64,000 bases of DNA from Brucella pseudintermedia (GTDB lineage: Bacteria > Pseudomonadota > Alphaproteobacteria > Rhizobiales > Rhizobiaceae), in the NCBI RefSeq assembly GCF_042697365.1, contig NZ_CP137604.1; one strand, given 5' to 3'. A model generated the notes under the pieces. The model saw only the letters and a list, made by a program, of their open reading frames with translations, searched no databases and was not told the origin of the DNA. Within the stretch, counting starts at the first letter, position 1; each line of letters begins with the position of its first letter. Below are positions 1-8,826 of this stretch, piece after piece. Position numbers and translations under genes: made by a program.

Positions 1-89
1 ACCACGGCAACCGCACCGCCCGGTCCCTTATAATGCTGCGGAACGGTGCGAACGAAGGCCTCAAGTGCGGGAAGATCGAATTTTTGCAT
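1..89 (-). CDS. dap: D-aminopeptidase, N-terminal fragment (partial)
   Basis: Only the first 29 codons are visible; the gene runs off the left edge. The reading frame starts at an ATG at 87-89 and begins MQKFDLPALEAFVRTVPQHY, followed by KGPGGAVAVV. This closely resembles, from memory, the start of the Ochrobactrum anthropi D-aminopeptidase, a serine hydrolase of the penicillin-binding-protein/class C beta-lactamase fold that releases N-terminal D-amino acids. The catalytic SxxK and YxN motifs would lie outside the window, so activity cannot be judged. A general beta-lactamase-family serine hydrolase is the fallback call. Confidence 0.7.
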   Translation of the reverse strand, partial: MQKFDLPALEAFVRTVPQHYKGPGGAVAV

Positions 90-133
90 GATGCTCAGGC
101 GACTCAAATAAAATCAGGAGCCGCCACGAGGCA

Positions 134-940
134 TCATTTTGTCCGTTCGATCAAGGCCATCGCCGCGTGCGGATTATGCGCCTTATAGCCGCTGATGACA
201 TAGAGATAGACATCGCGGGCAATGTAATCGGCAACGGGCGGCGTGACGGTCTTCAAACCTTCGGCAAGCTCTCCGGCGGCAATCGCCTCGGCCCGCGCCG
301 CCCATTGATCCAGTTCGTCCTTGCTGTAGCCGCCCGGTTCGCTTTCCTTCGTCCCCATGATGCGGAAATAGGCGAAGGGTGCGGTCATATCGGCAAATTG
401 CGGAAAGTCGCTGTCGCCCGCAATCACCACCGCCACCCCATATTCGCGCAAGAGCGCGATGAACTCCGGCGAGTTGAAACTGTCGTGGCGCACTTCCACC
501 GCGTGGCGCACATCGCGCCCGTCGACCCGCTTGGGCAGAAGCTTCAAGAACGCCTCGAAATCAACCGGGTCGAACTTCTTTGTCCCCATGAATTGCCAGT
601 TGACCACACCGAGCTTGTCCTTCAGCTCCATCATGCCGCCAGTCATGAATTTCTCGATGCTCTCGCCTGCTTCAGCCAGCACGCGGCGATTGGTGGAAAA
701 ACGGGGCGCCTTCAGCGAGAATACAAAGCCGTCCGGCGTCTCGTCATGCCATTTGGCGAAGGTCGCAGGTTTCTGCGGACCGTAATAGGTGCTGTTGATC
801 TCGATCGATGTGAGCTTGCTCGACGCATATTCGAGCTGGCGCTTCTTCGGCAGTTTTTCGGGGTAGAAGCTCTCGTCCCACGGTTCATAGGCCCAGCCGC
901 CAATGCCGATGCGGATATTGCCCGTCTTTTCCTTGGCCAT
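134..940 (-). CDS. DUF72 (YecE-like) family protein
   Basis: A 268-residue protein of the DUF72/YecE family, which has a TIM-barrel-like fold and no firmly established reaction. The N-terminal segment IRIGIGGWAYEPW with the following SFYPEKLP is the family hallmark, as are EINSTYYGPQKPATFAKWH and the VEVRHDSF segment near residue 165. The start at 940 is chosen because GGAGGAAAGGCG lies directly upstream; an in-frame codon at 988 has no comparable ribosome site. It reads toward the D-aminopeptidase fragment in the same orientation, 44 bases apart, so the two may be cotranscribed. Confidence 0.85.
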   Translation of the reverse strand: MAKEKTGNIRIGIGGWAYEPWDESFYPEKLPKKRQLEYASSKLTSIEINSTYYGPQKPATFAKWHDETPDGFVFSLKAPRFSTNRRVLAEAGESIEKFMTGGMMELKDKLGVVNWQFMGTKKFDPVDFEAFLKLLPKRVDGRDVRHAVEVRHDSFNSPEFIALLREYGVAVVIAGDSDFPQFADMTAPFAYFRIMGTKESEPGGYSKDELDQWAARAEAIAAGELAEGLKTVTPPVADYIARDVYLYVISGYKAHNPHAAMALIERTK

Positions 941-1092
941 CGCCTTTCCTCCATACCGGTGCATCATGAGTTCATACTGTTTGGTCATGATGTTTAATCT
1001 GTATTCGCACCGCTGGCTATGTTCATATCAGCCACGGTTGGCTGGGAGGAAAAAGGGACGGCGAAAGAACCGCCCTAACCAAGCCAGTTTGG

Positions 1093-1148
1093 TGAGAGCC
1101 TGAATCAAAAGGCAACAGGCCAGTATGGCGACTTTTGGAACAGGCTCC
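1093..1148. repeat. Truncated copy of the Bru-RS-like dispersed repeat
   Basis: The two ends of the repeat at about 20048-20252 recur here: a GAGCCTGAATCAAAA-like left end and the block GCGACTTTTGGAACAGGCTC on the right, with almost all of the middle missing. The right block is identical over about 20 bases in both places. It overlaps the region just before the ThDP enzyme start. It looks like an internally deleted copy of a Brucella short palindromic repeat; assignment to the Bru-RS family is from memory of that family. Confidence 0.5.
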
Positions 1149-1169
1149 GAGATTGAGGAAATGCATAGA

Positions 1170-2855
1170 ATGACGAGCAAACCCAATGCCCGTACCGGAG
1201 GCCAGATTCTGGTGGATGCGCTGCGCATTCACGGGGCCGACCGCGTTTTCTGCGTGCCCGGCGAGAGCTATCTCGCGGCACTTGACGCCTTTCATGATGC
1301 CAGCGACGCGATCGATCTGGTCGTGTGCCGGCAGGAGGGCGGCGCGGCCTATATGGCGGAAGCCTATGGCAAGCTGACCGGCAAGCCCGGCATCTGCTTC
1401 GTCACACGCGGCCCCGGCGCGACCAATGCCTCGGTTGGCGTGCATACGGCCTTTCAGGATTCAACGCCGATGCTGCTCTTCATCGGTCAGGTCGCCAGCG
1501 ATCAGGTCGAGCGCGAGGCGTTTCAGGAAATCGATTATCGCCGCATGTTCGGCCAGATGGCCAAATGGGTCGTGCAGATCGACGATGCCGCCCGCATACC
1601 GGAACTCGTCAGTCAGGCTTTCCATCGCGCCGTCAACGGGCGTCCCGGCCCGGTGGTGATCGCGCTCCCGGAAGACATGCTGACCTCCCATGCCGCCGTC
1701 AGCGACGCACCGGCTTACAAGCAGGTGCAGATGCATCCGGGCGCGGACCAGTTGCAGGACATGCAGGCGCTGCTTGCAAAGGCCGAGCGCCCACTGGTCA
1801 TCGTCGGCGGTGGCGGCTGGAATGCACAAGCTGTCAGCGATCTGCGGAAATTTGCCGAGAACATGCATCTGCCGGTCGCGGCTTCCTTCCGCTGTCAGGA
1901 CATGTTCGACAACACCCACCCGCTCTATGCGGGCGAAATGGGAACCTCGATCAGCCCCAAGCTGGCACAGCGCGTGCGCGATGCCGACCTGCTGATCGTC
2001 ATCGGCGCGCGCCTCGGCGAAATGACGACGCAGGGCTACGAACTCGTCTCCATTCCGGTGCCGCAGCAAAAGCTCGTGCATATCCATCCGGGTGCGGAAG
2101 AACTTGGCCGCGTCTATCATGCGGACGTTCCAGTCAATGCCTCGATGCCTGCCTTCTGCGCGGCCGCGGCAAAGCTTAAGCCGGTTGCCGATCCGCGCTG
2201 GAAGGCATGGACCGACAGCGCCAATGCCGATTACCGCGACAATATCACATCGCCGGTCATCCCCGGCGATGTGCAGATGGGCGAAGTGATGGAATGGCTG
2301 CGCGCGCATCTGCCAGCCGACGCCATTATCACCAATGGCGCGGGCAATTATTCCGCCTGGCCGCATCGCTTCTACCAGTACCGCACCTATCGCAGCCAGC
2401 TTGCGCCCACCAACGGTTCCATGGGCTATGGCGTGCCGGCGGCGGTCGCGGCCAAGCTCACCGCACCGGAACGCACCGTGATTGCCTTTGCGGGCGACGG
2501 CTGTTTCCTCATGAACGGACAGGAACTGGCAACGGCGGCGCAATATGGCGCCAACGCTATTTTCATCGTCGTCAACAACGGCATGTACGGCACGATCCGC
2601 ATGCATCAGGAACGTACCTATCCGGGCCGCGTTTCGGGCACCGGCCTTGCCAATCCTGACTTCGCGGCACTTGCCCGCGCCTATGGATTGCATGGCGAGG
2701 TGGTCGAAAAGACCGCTGATTTCGCGCCAGCCTTCGAGGCTTGCGAAAAATCCGGCAAGCCGGGCCTCATCGAAATCCGCATCGATCCCGAGGCGCTTTC
2801 ACCGAAGATGAGCCTCAGCCAGATGCGCGAACAGGGTTTCGCCAAACAGAAGTAA
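1170..2855 (+). CDS. Thiamine diphosphate-dependent enzyme, acetolactate-synthase-like
   Basis: A 561-residue cytosolic ThDP enzyme with the three-domain layout of acetolactate synthase/benzoylformate decarboxylase relatives. The N-terminal Pyr domain has the catalytic glutamate in VFCVPGESYLAALDAF. The middle Rossmann-like domain spans roughly residues 190-330. The C-terminal PP domain carries the ThDP motif GDGCFLMNGQELATAA ending with NN. The start at 1170 is preferred because GAGGAA lies nine bases upstream; the ATG at 1161 abuts that site. No ilvN-type small subunit is adjacent, so a catabolic or uncharacterised carboligase is as likely as a biosynthetic acetolactate synthase. The gene stands alone and ends at a strong terminator. 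Confidence 0.85.
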   Translation: MTSKPNARTGGQILVDALRIHGADRVFCVPGESYLAALDAFHDASDAIDLVVCRQEGGAAYMAEAYGKLTGKPGICFVTRGPGATNASVGVHTAFQDSTPMLLFIGQVASDQVEREAFQEIDYRRMFGQMAKWVVQIDDAARIPELVSQAFHRAVNGRPGPVVIALPEDMLTSHAAVSDAPAYKQVQMHPGADQLQDMQALLAKAERPLVIVGGGGWNAQAVSDLRKFAENMHLPVAASFRCQDMFDNTHPLYAGEMGTSISPKLAQRVRDADLLIVIGARLGEMTTQGYELVSIPVPQQKLVHIHPGAEELGRVYHADVPVNASMPAFCAAAAKLKPVADPRWKAWTDSANADYRDNITSPVIPGDVQMGEVMEWLRAHLPADAIITNGAGNYSAWPHRFYQYRTYRSQLAPTNGSMGYGVPAAVAAKLTAPERTVIAFAGDGCFLMNGQELATAAQYGANAIFIVVNNGMYGTIRMHQERTYPGRVSGTGLANPDFAALARAYGLHGEVVEKTADFAPAFEACEKSGKPGLIEIRIDPEALSPKMSLSQMREQGFAKQK

Positions 2856-2860
2856 AAACA

Positions 2861-2888
2861 AAAGAGCCCCGGTTTTCCGGGGCTCTTT
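2861..2888. terminator. Bidirectional rho-independent terminator
   Basis: AAAGAGCCCCGG and CCGGGGCTCTTT form a perfect 12-bp stem with a TTTT loop. Runs of A and T on the two sides allow it to act for both convergent genes, the ThDP enzyme and the amino-acid-binding protein. Confidence 0.9.
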
Positions 2889-2904
2889 CATCATTGGTCT
2901 GGCT

Positions 2905-3924
2905 TTACTTTACAGGCGGCGCGTACATCAGCCCGCCCTTGTTCCAAAGCGCATTGAGACCCCGGTCGATCTTGAGCAGGCTGCCCTTGCCGACGGTACG
3001 CTCGAACATTTCACCGTAGTTGCCGATCTTGGAAACGACATTATAGGCCCATTTCGGCTCAAGGCCGAGCTGCTGGCCGCTATCGCCTTCCGAGCCAAGG
3101 AAACGGCGCACGTCGGGCTTCTTGGAAGTGAGGTCCGCCTCAGCCGAAGCTTGCGTAACGCCCAGTTCCTCTGCCTCAAGCATCGCAAACAGGGTCCAGC
3201 GGACGATGTTGAACCATTTGTCGTCACCCTGACGGACGGCAGGTCCGAGCGGCTCCTTGGAAATCACTTCCGGCAGAACCGTGAAGGCGTCCGGCTCGGC
3301 AAGTTTGAGACGCTGCGCATAGAGCGCGGATGCGTCGGTCGTGTAAACATCGCAGCGACCCGTTTCAAACGCCTTCAGGATACCATCGGCGGAATCGATC
3401 ACCACCGGCTCATATTTGATGTTGTTGGCGTTGAAATAATCGGCGGCGTTCTGTTCGGTGGTGGTGCCCTGTTCGGTGCAGACCGACGCGCCGTCGAGCT
3501 TAAGTGCACTATCGACGCCCAGATCCTTGCGGATCATGAAACCCTGACCGTCATAATAGGCTGTGCCGACAAAAAGAATGCCCATGCCCGCATCGCGTGA
3601 AAGCGTCCAGGTAGTCTGGCGCGAAAGCAGGTCAACCGTGCCGGATTGCAGCGCGGTAAAGCGCTCCTTGGTCGAAAGCGGAATGAAGCTCACCTTGTCG
3701 GGATCGCCGAAGACCGCAGCCGAAACCGCCCGACAGAAATCGATGTCGAAGCCGGTCCATTTGCCCTGATCGTCCGGCGACGAAAAGCCCGCGACGCCCT
3801 GGCTGACGCCGCAATTGATCTTGCCGCGTTCCTTCACGGTCGAAAGCGTATCCGCCTGCGCTCCGGTTTGAGCGGACAGGGCAAAGCCAGCCGCCAGCAA
3901 CGAACCCAAAAGAATATTTTTCAT
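2905..3924 (-). CDS. Periplasmic general amino-acid ABC transporter binding protein (AapJ-like)
   Basis: A 339-residue family 3 solute-binding protein. A signal peptide is visible (MKNILLGSLLAAGFALSAQ, cleavage probably after AQA), followed by the typical TLSTVKERGKINCGVSQGV and FSSPDDQGKWTGFDIDFCRA. It closely resembles AapJ/BztA, the binding component for L-amino acids in rhizobia and Rhodobacter. The start is set by GGGAGGAGGAAC just upstream. No permease or ATPase genes flank it, so it is an orphan component that probably works with a transporter encoded elsewhere. Confidence 0.88.
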   Translation of the reverse strand: MKNILLGSLLAAGFALSAQTGAQADTLSTVKERGKINCGVSQGVAGFSSPDDQGKWTGFDIDFCRAVSAAVFGDPDKVSFIPLSTKERFTALQSGTVDLLSRQTTWTLSRDAGMGILFVGTAYYDGQGFMIRKDLGVDSALKLDGASVCTEQGTTTEQNAADYFNANNIKYEPVVIDSADGILKAFETGRCDVYTTDASALYAQRLKLAEPDAFTVLPEVISKEPLGPAVRQGDDKWFNIVRWTLFAMLEAEELGVTQASAEADLTSKKPDVRRFLGSEGDSGQQLGLEPKWAYNVVSKIGNYGEMFERTVGKGSLLKIDRGLNALWNKGGLMYAPPVK

Positions 3925-4015
3925 TGTTCCTCCTCCCAGAGTTTCGGGCCAAGCCGATCCATTGCCCGGCGACATGCCGCCGGGCTTGTTGTTTGTTCAG
4001 TTATCCGACGACGAA

Positions 4016-7000
4016 CTACTTCAGCGCAGCCGCGAAGCTATCCTCCAGAACGCTTAAGAGATGATCCGCATTGGCGCGGCTGAAAATCATCGGCGGGCGC
4101 ATTTTCAGCACATTGTCGAACGGACCTTCGGTCCCCATCAGGATGCCGCGTTCGCGCGCGCCATCATTGATTTTCTTGGCCAGCGCCGTCGCCGGTTCCT
4201 TGGTCTTGCGATCCGTGACGAGTTCGATACCGAGGAACAGTCCCTGCCCGCGCACGTCGCCAATAATATCGAAGCGCTTCTGCATCGAACGGAAACCGTC
4301 GAGGAGATAATTGCCGATCTCCAGCGCGTTGCGGCGCAGATCGTTGCGCTCGATCACATCCAGCACCGCCAGACCTGCCGCGCAGGAAACCGGATTGCCG
4401 CCGAATGTGTTGAAATATTCCATTCCATTGTTGAAGCTGTCGGCCACTTCGCGGGTGGTGACAACCGCCGACATAGGATGGCCGTTGCCGATGGGCTTGC
4501 CCATGGTGACGATGTCCGGCACCACATCCTGCATTTCAAACGCCCACCAGTGGCTTCCGACGCGGCCAAAGCCGACCTGCACCTCATCCGCGATGCAAAC
4601 GCCGCCAGCCGCCCGCACCATCCTGTAGACTTCCCTTAGATAGCCCTCCGGCAGGAAGACCTGACCGGCAACGCTCGGGATCGACTCGGCGATGAAATAG
4701 GCAGGGCCGCGTCCAAGGCTTTTGATGGTCTCGATCTGTTCGGCAATGCTTTCGGCAAAGCGCTTGCCATGCTCTGCAAGCGGCCAGTCTTCCGGCGCGC
4801 GATAGCTGTCGGGGATGGTCGCCTCGAACACATGGTCCGGGCGTCCCTTGCCGCCCTTGCGCTTGTACTTGTAGGGGCTGAGATCGATCAGCTCCTGCGT
4901 CGTGCCGTGATAGGCCCAGTCGAGCACCAGCGCATCGCGCTGGCCCGAATGCGCGCGCGCCATGCGCAGCGCCAGGCTGTTCGCCTCGCTGCCCGAACAG
5001 GCAAACGAGGCCACCGTCAAGCCTTCCGGCAAGGTCGCCGTCAGGCGCTCGGCATAGGAAACGATATTGTCATGCAGATAGCGCGTATTGGTGTTGAGGA
5101 TCGCCGCCTGTCTGGCAATTGCCTCCACCACTTCCGGGTGCGCATGACCGAGATGGCAGACATTGTTGAAGCAGTCGAGATAGGCGCGTCCCCGATTGTC
5201 GATCAGCCGTGCACCCTCGCCGCGCACAAACTTGATCGGCTCGGAATAGGAAATGGAGAGGTTCGGCAGCAATATATCCTTGCGGACGCTGACGATTTCC
5301 GCCCGCGTGCGGCCGCTCTGGTGGAAGGCTTCCGCCGGAATGTCGGCAAGGGATGCCGCATCCGGGAAAATATCGGCCCAGACATCGAGATAGGCATTTT
5401 CGCCGACGCCCAGAATTTCCGCCGCCGTCAGTCCGGTATCTGTCGAAATCTGGAAATGGAGATGCGGCGTCCAGCCGCCATTCTCGTGCATGTCGCCCAT
5501 ATAGCCAACCAGTTCGCCAGCAGCGAGCTTCTGGCCGGGTTTCAGCCGCGACATCGCCTCATGCGCCATATGGCCCCAGAGCGTGATGAAGGGCGGGCAG
5601 TCTTCCGGCTGGTGTTCCAGCGCGATCAACCCGCCATAGCCGAGCGGCGCGGTCTCGATCTCAACGCTCTTCACGATTGCTGCAAGCGGCGTGTAGACAG
5701 GCGTGCCTGCGGGCATGAACAGATCAAGCCCCAGATGGTGGACACGCCGCTCGCCTTCGACAAAGCGCGAACGGAACGCTTCGTCGGTATAAACGGTACG
5801 CCTTTCGCCCCATGGTCCGATGCCCAGTTCGATACGGTTGCGGGCGCAGAAATCATCCCACCAGGCGGTCGCCTCCTTCGGGCGCTGCCCGGCGGAATCG
5901 ACCGTCATCACATGAGCCGGATCGCCATAAGGCACCAGCGCCTTGTTCATCGTGGCGGGATGCGGGCGCACCACAGGCGCGAAAGCCTTGCTGTTCGCCG
6001 CGATCCAGCGGCGCACCGCACCGGCTCCCTCCACTGCATCGAAACCGCAGGCTTTGCGCAGGATCGCGGTGGCAAAGCGCGGATTCATGGCGTCGAGCTT
6101 GTGCAGAAGCCGCCAGGCCGGTGCTTCGCTGATCGCCAGATAAGGGTTGTCATCGGTCTTTTCGCGGCGCGAAGCCGACAGCGTGACGCTTGTCACAAGA
6201 CGCATCGCGATCAGGTCGAACAGAAGATCGATTTCCTGCGGCAGGAGCGGATATTTCGCATGGAACCCGGCTGCAAGGGCGGCGGCGGCACCAATCGGGT
6301 CATCCATATCGAGGATGGAATAGGCACAGGCAATCGCGACCTCGGCAATCAGCACCGTATGGACGGAATCGCCGAAATCGATCAGCCCGGCAATGCGTTC
6401 ATTATCCTGAGGGTCGACCAGCACGTTCCAGTCATTGGCGTCGTTGTGGATCACCTGCGCGCGCAGAAGCGGCAGTTTCGGCGCCACATCGCGCTCGAAA
6501 CGGGCAAGGAAACGCTCCACAACGGCGCGGTCTTCCGCCTTGTCGATAAAATGCAGCCGGTTGCGGGCACGACCGGCATGACGCAGGTCCCAGTCGAAAT
6601 CGCGCAGCGCGCCGGGATGGATGAAGCCTTGCAGGGCACGGTCAAGCTCGCCCAGCGCAGCGCCCAGATTTCTCATAAGCGTTTTGGTGCGCTTTACCTC
6701 CGCCAGCGGCGTGCCGGGAAGCCAGCTTGCCACCCGCAGCGCATGCGGCTTGCCCCCATCCTTATCGACAGAAGCCAGCACTTCGCCCGACAGGCTTGAT
6801 TTCAGGCGCGGCACGGCCAGCGCCGGATCGGCCTTGGCCAGATGTTGCAGCAGCGCGGTCTGGAACTCGCTTTCGACCCGCGGCTCGCTGGCATTGACGA
6901 TCTTCAATATCCAGTCCGCCGACCCGTTGCCCGTCTTCAGTCGGAAATTGCGGTCACGCTCGCTGTCCAGCGGCGAGGCACTGGCCGTCACCCCGAAATG

Positions 7001-7066
7001 AAGCTGGGCCAGCACTTCGGCCTCTTGCGCGGAAAAATCGGGGGCGGGATGCGAAAGATCGGTCAT
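4016..7066 (-). CDS. Kinase-M23-class III aminotransferase fusion protein
   Basis: A 1016-residue protein of three fused parts. Residues ~20-340 are an APH/choline-kinase-like phosphotransferase with the catalytic loop VIHNDANDWN near 204 and a LIDFGD metal motif. Residues ~410-560 are an M23/LytM-type domain with its zinc ligands present (HLGLD near 444, HLHF near 535). Residues ~600-1010 are a class III aminotransferase fold with the PLP lysine in TMGKPIGNGHP near 856. Related kinase and aminotransferase families include hydroxylysine kinase and the phosphoethanolamine/phosphohydroxylysine phospho-lyases. A kinase followed by a phospho-lyase acting on an amino alcohol is therefore the leading inference; the role of the M23 part is unknown. 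The start at 7066 lacks a strong ribosome site; an in-frame start at 7123 is possible. Confidence 0.85.
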   Translation of the reverse strand: MTDLSHPAPDFSAQEAEVLAQLHFGVTASASPLDSERDRNFRLKTGNGSADWILKIVNASEPRVESEFQTALLQHLAKADPALAVPRLKSSLSGEVLASVDKDGGKPHALRVASWLPGTPLAEVKRTKTLMRNLGAALGELDRALQGFIHPGALRDFDWDLRHAGRARNRLHFIDKAEDRAVVERFLARFERDVAPKLPLLRAQVIHNDANDWNVLVDPQDNERIAGLIDFGDSVHTVLIAEVAIACAYSILDMDDPIGAAAALAAGFHAKYPLLPQEIDLLFDLIAMRLVTSVTLSASRREKTDDNPYLAISEAPAWRLLHKLDAMNPRFATAILRKACGFDAVEGAGAVRRWIAANSKAFAPVVRPHPATMNKALVPYGDPAHVMTVDSAGQRPKEATAWWDDFCARNRIELGIGPWGERRTVYTDEAFRSRFVEGERRVHHLGLDLFMPAGTPVYTPLAAIVKSVEIETAPLGYGGLIALEHQPEDCPPFITLWGHMAHEAMSRLKPGQKLAAGELVGYMGDMHENGGWTPHLHFQISTDTGLTAAEILGVGENAYLDVWADIFPDAASLADIPAEAFHQSGRTRAEIVSVRKDILLPNLSISYSEPIKFVRGEGARLIDNRGRAYLDCFNNVCHLGHAHPEVVEAIARQAAILNTNTRYLHDNIVSYAERLTATLPEGLTVASFACSGSEANSLALRMARAHSGQRDALVLDWAYHGTTQELIDLSPYKYKRKGGKGRPDHVFEATIPDSYRAPEDWPLAEHGKRFAESIAEQIETIKSLGRGPAYFIAESIPSVAGQVFLPEGYLREVYRMVRAAGGVCIADEVQVGFGRVGSHWWAFEMQDVVPDIVTMGKPIGNGHPMSAVVTTREVADSFNNGMEYFNTFGGNPVSCAAGLAVLDVIERNDLRRNALEIGNYLLDGFRSMQKRFDIIGDVRGQGLFLGIELVTDRKTKEPATALAKKINDGARERGILMGTEGPFDNVLKMRPPMIFSRANADHLLSVLEDSFAAALK

Positions 7067-7159
7067 GGGAAGCGCTTCACGGGTTGAATGCAGATGGGGC
7101 GTCTCAAGATGAAAGCTTGGCACGTCGACAAATTTCAGGCATCAGACAAGTGGTCGGTC

Positions 7160-7190
7160 GGACCGGCACTTTGCCGGAATGGACCGGCAC
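7160..7190. promoter_or_regulatory. Candidate operator in the divergent Lrp/fusion-gene spacer
   Basis: The decamer GGACCGGCAC occurs twice, at 7160-7169 and 7181-7190, 21 bases apart or two helical turns. Between them CCGGCA-CTT-TGCCGG (7163-7177) is a perfect inverted repeat. The site lies 28-58 bases before the chosen start of the Lrp/AsnC regulator and 94-124 bases before the fusion gene. This suits autoregulation and local control, by inference. Confidence 0.5.
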
Positions 7191-7217
7191 ATTTACGGCA
7201 GCACGAAAGAACCGACC

Positions 7218-7658
7218 ATGCGGGAACTGGATGCGAAGGATCGCGAGATACTGGCCATTCTCTCCAAGGAAGCGCGCATACCGCTGAAGACGCTGGCGGG
7301 CCGCATCGGGCTTTCGCGCAGCGCGACCGGCGAGCGCGTCGCCAATCTGGAGAAAAGCGGCGTCATTCGCGGCTATCGCGCGGATATTGGCCAGATCGAC
7401 AGCAACATCATCCGCGCCATGATCCTGGTCAGTCTGAAGCGCACCCCGGCCCTCGGCCTGCTCGATGAACTGGCGCGGCACGCCGAAGTGCGCCGGGTTT
7501 CGTCGGTAAGCGGACAGCTCGATTTGATCGTTGAGGTTGAAGTTCCTTCCATCGACCGTCTCAATCGCCTGCGCGATCTGATGGCCACCCATGAAACGGT
7601 AGAGGATCTCACTACAGCTATCGTTCTTCGCCGGGATATCGAGCGTGAAAACGGCTGA
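7218..7658 (+). CDS. Lrp/AsnC-family transcriptional regulator
   Basis: A 146-residue regulator: N-terminal winged helix-turn-helix (DAKDREILAILSKEAR followed by LAGRIGLSRSATGERV), then a RAM/ligand-binding domain from about residue 60. Size and layout match the family. It is divergent from the kinase-M23-aminotransferase gene, the usual position of a local regulator that senses an amino acid or amine related to the neighbour's substrate. The start at 7218 matches the family N-terminus; an in-frame start at 7179 would add 13 unusual residues. Confidence 0.88.
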   Translation: MRELDAKDREILAILSKEARIPLKTLAGRIGLSRSATGERVANLEKSGVIRGYRADIGQIDSNIIRAMILVSLKRTPALGLLDELARHAEVRRVSSVSGQLDLIVEVEVPSIDRLNRLRDLMATHETVEDLTTAIVLRRDIERENG

Positions 7659-7755
7659 AGAGCAGCTCTACCACTTTAGTCTGGATAGTTGCAATTTGCA
7701 GTGGACATTCCACCGGAAGTCGAACATAACGCCCCTGGGTTGAAAGGGAGGGGTC

Positions 7756-7845
7756 ATGAAAACACTTAACCTATTCATTATCGGGTTCGGTTTCACCGCA
7801 CTCGTCGTCACCTGCATTGTCGCCATTGGCGGCGGCACGATCTGA
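7756..7845 (+). CDS. 29-residue single-pass membrane peptide
   Basis: A short frame beginning MKTLNLFIIGFGFTALVV and ending IGGGTI, with one strongly hydrophobic segment of about 20 residues. It is preceded by GGGAGGGGTC directly before the ATG, one of the best ribosome sites in the window. It sits between the Lrp regulator and the LysR gene and ends 18 bases before the LysR stop on the other strand. No function is recognised. The strong Shine-Dalgarno site and composition support translation, but no homologue can be cited. Confidence 0.6.
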   Translation: MKTLNLFIIGFGFTALVVTCIVAIGGGTI

Positions 7846-7863
7846 ACGGCAATCGGCCATATA

Positions 7864-8778
7864 TCATGCCCGCAGCAGGGGTTCTCCAAGGAAGATTGCT
7901 GACGACTCGCGCACGGCGCGGATCATGAAATCGCTCAACACCCGAATTCGCGGTGCGGCGACCACGTCGACGTGACAGCTCATCCAGTATTCACGCACAA
8001 GATGCATCTCGCGCGGCAGAACCGGAACCAGTTCCGGGTGTCGGCTTGCGATGAAATAAGGCAGCACGCACAGGCCATAACCGATCTGGGTGGCAATCAG
8101 CTGCGCATGGATGCTTGAGCTTTGATAGGTGCAGCGTTGCCCCGGCAGAATCTCGCGCATGTAGTCGAGGCCGGGCGTAAAAACCATGTCATCGATATAG
8201 CCGATGAACGGATGGCGGGCCATGTCCTCGCGCGTCCTGATTGGCGGATGCCGCTCCAGATAATCGCGATGACCATAGATGAAGAGACGATAGGGCGTCA
8301 GCTTCTCGCTGTGATAGGGGCCGGTGCGCGGCATGTGCAGCGTGATCGACAGTTCCGCTTCGCGTCGCGACAGTGACATGATCTGCTGGATCGTCACCAC
8401 TTCCACAAACAGGCTCGGATAGGATTGCGCCAGCACCGGCAGGCGGTCGGCGAGAAAGAAATTGCCGAAGCCTTCCAGCGTCGAAAGACGCACGACGCCC
8501 GACAGCGCCGCCAGATTGCCCGTAGCTTCGGTCTGAAACTTGACCGCCTCGCGTTCCATGACCTCGGCGGATGTCACCAGCCGCTCGCCGATGGGCGTCA
8601 GCAGATAGCCGCGGGGATTGCGCTCGAAAAGTTTGGTGGCGAGAGCCTGTTCCAGCCGATCGATCCGCCGCAGCACCGTGACATGGCTGGTGCGCAGCTG
8701 GCGCGCCGCCGTGGAGAGCTGGCCGGTACGCGCAACCGCCAGAAAATATTGCAGGTCGTCCCATGTGAACTGCCGCAT
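7864..8778 (-). CDS. LysR-family transcriptional regulator
   Basis: A 304-residue LysR regulator. The N-terminal helix-turn-helix is clear (FTWDDLQYFLAVARTGQLST, then AARQLRTSHVTVLRRIDRLE); the rest is the periplasmic-binding-protein-like effector domain. The start is set by GGGAGGGGAGA upstream; an earlier in-frame codon at 8841 overlaps the operator region. It is divergent from the ABC importer/GMC oxidoreductase operon, which it probably controls with a coinducer that is the transported compound. This is inference from position. Confidence 0.9.
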   Translation of the reverse strand: MRQFTWDDLQYFLAVARTGQLSTAARQLRTSHVTVLRRIDRLEQALATKLFERNPRGYLLTPIGERLVTSAEVMEREAVKFQTEATGNLAALSGVVRLSTLEGFGNFFLADRLPVLAQSYPSLFVEVVTIQQIMSLSRREAELSITLHMPRTGPYHSEKLTPYRLFIYGHRDYLERHPPIRTREDMARHPFIGYIDDMVFTPGLDYMREILPGQRCTYQSSSIHAQLIATQIGYGLCVLPYFIASRHPELVPVLPREMHLVREYWMSCHVDVVAAPRIRVLSDFMIRAVRESSAIFLGEPLLRA

Positions 8779-8826
8779 TCTCCCCTCCCAAACAGCTGCG
8801 TTGGCCTTCGCCTCGCCTTCTGTACG

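Noticed and set aside
4769..6799. A 676-codon open frame on the plus strand
   Set aside because: It lies wholly antisense to the kinase-M23-aminotransferase gene, whose domains are all recognisable; the opposite frame is open because of high G/C at third codon positions.
7668..7740. CCACT/AGTGG inversion after the Lrp gene as a terminator
   Set aside because: Only five paired bases and no T-run.
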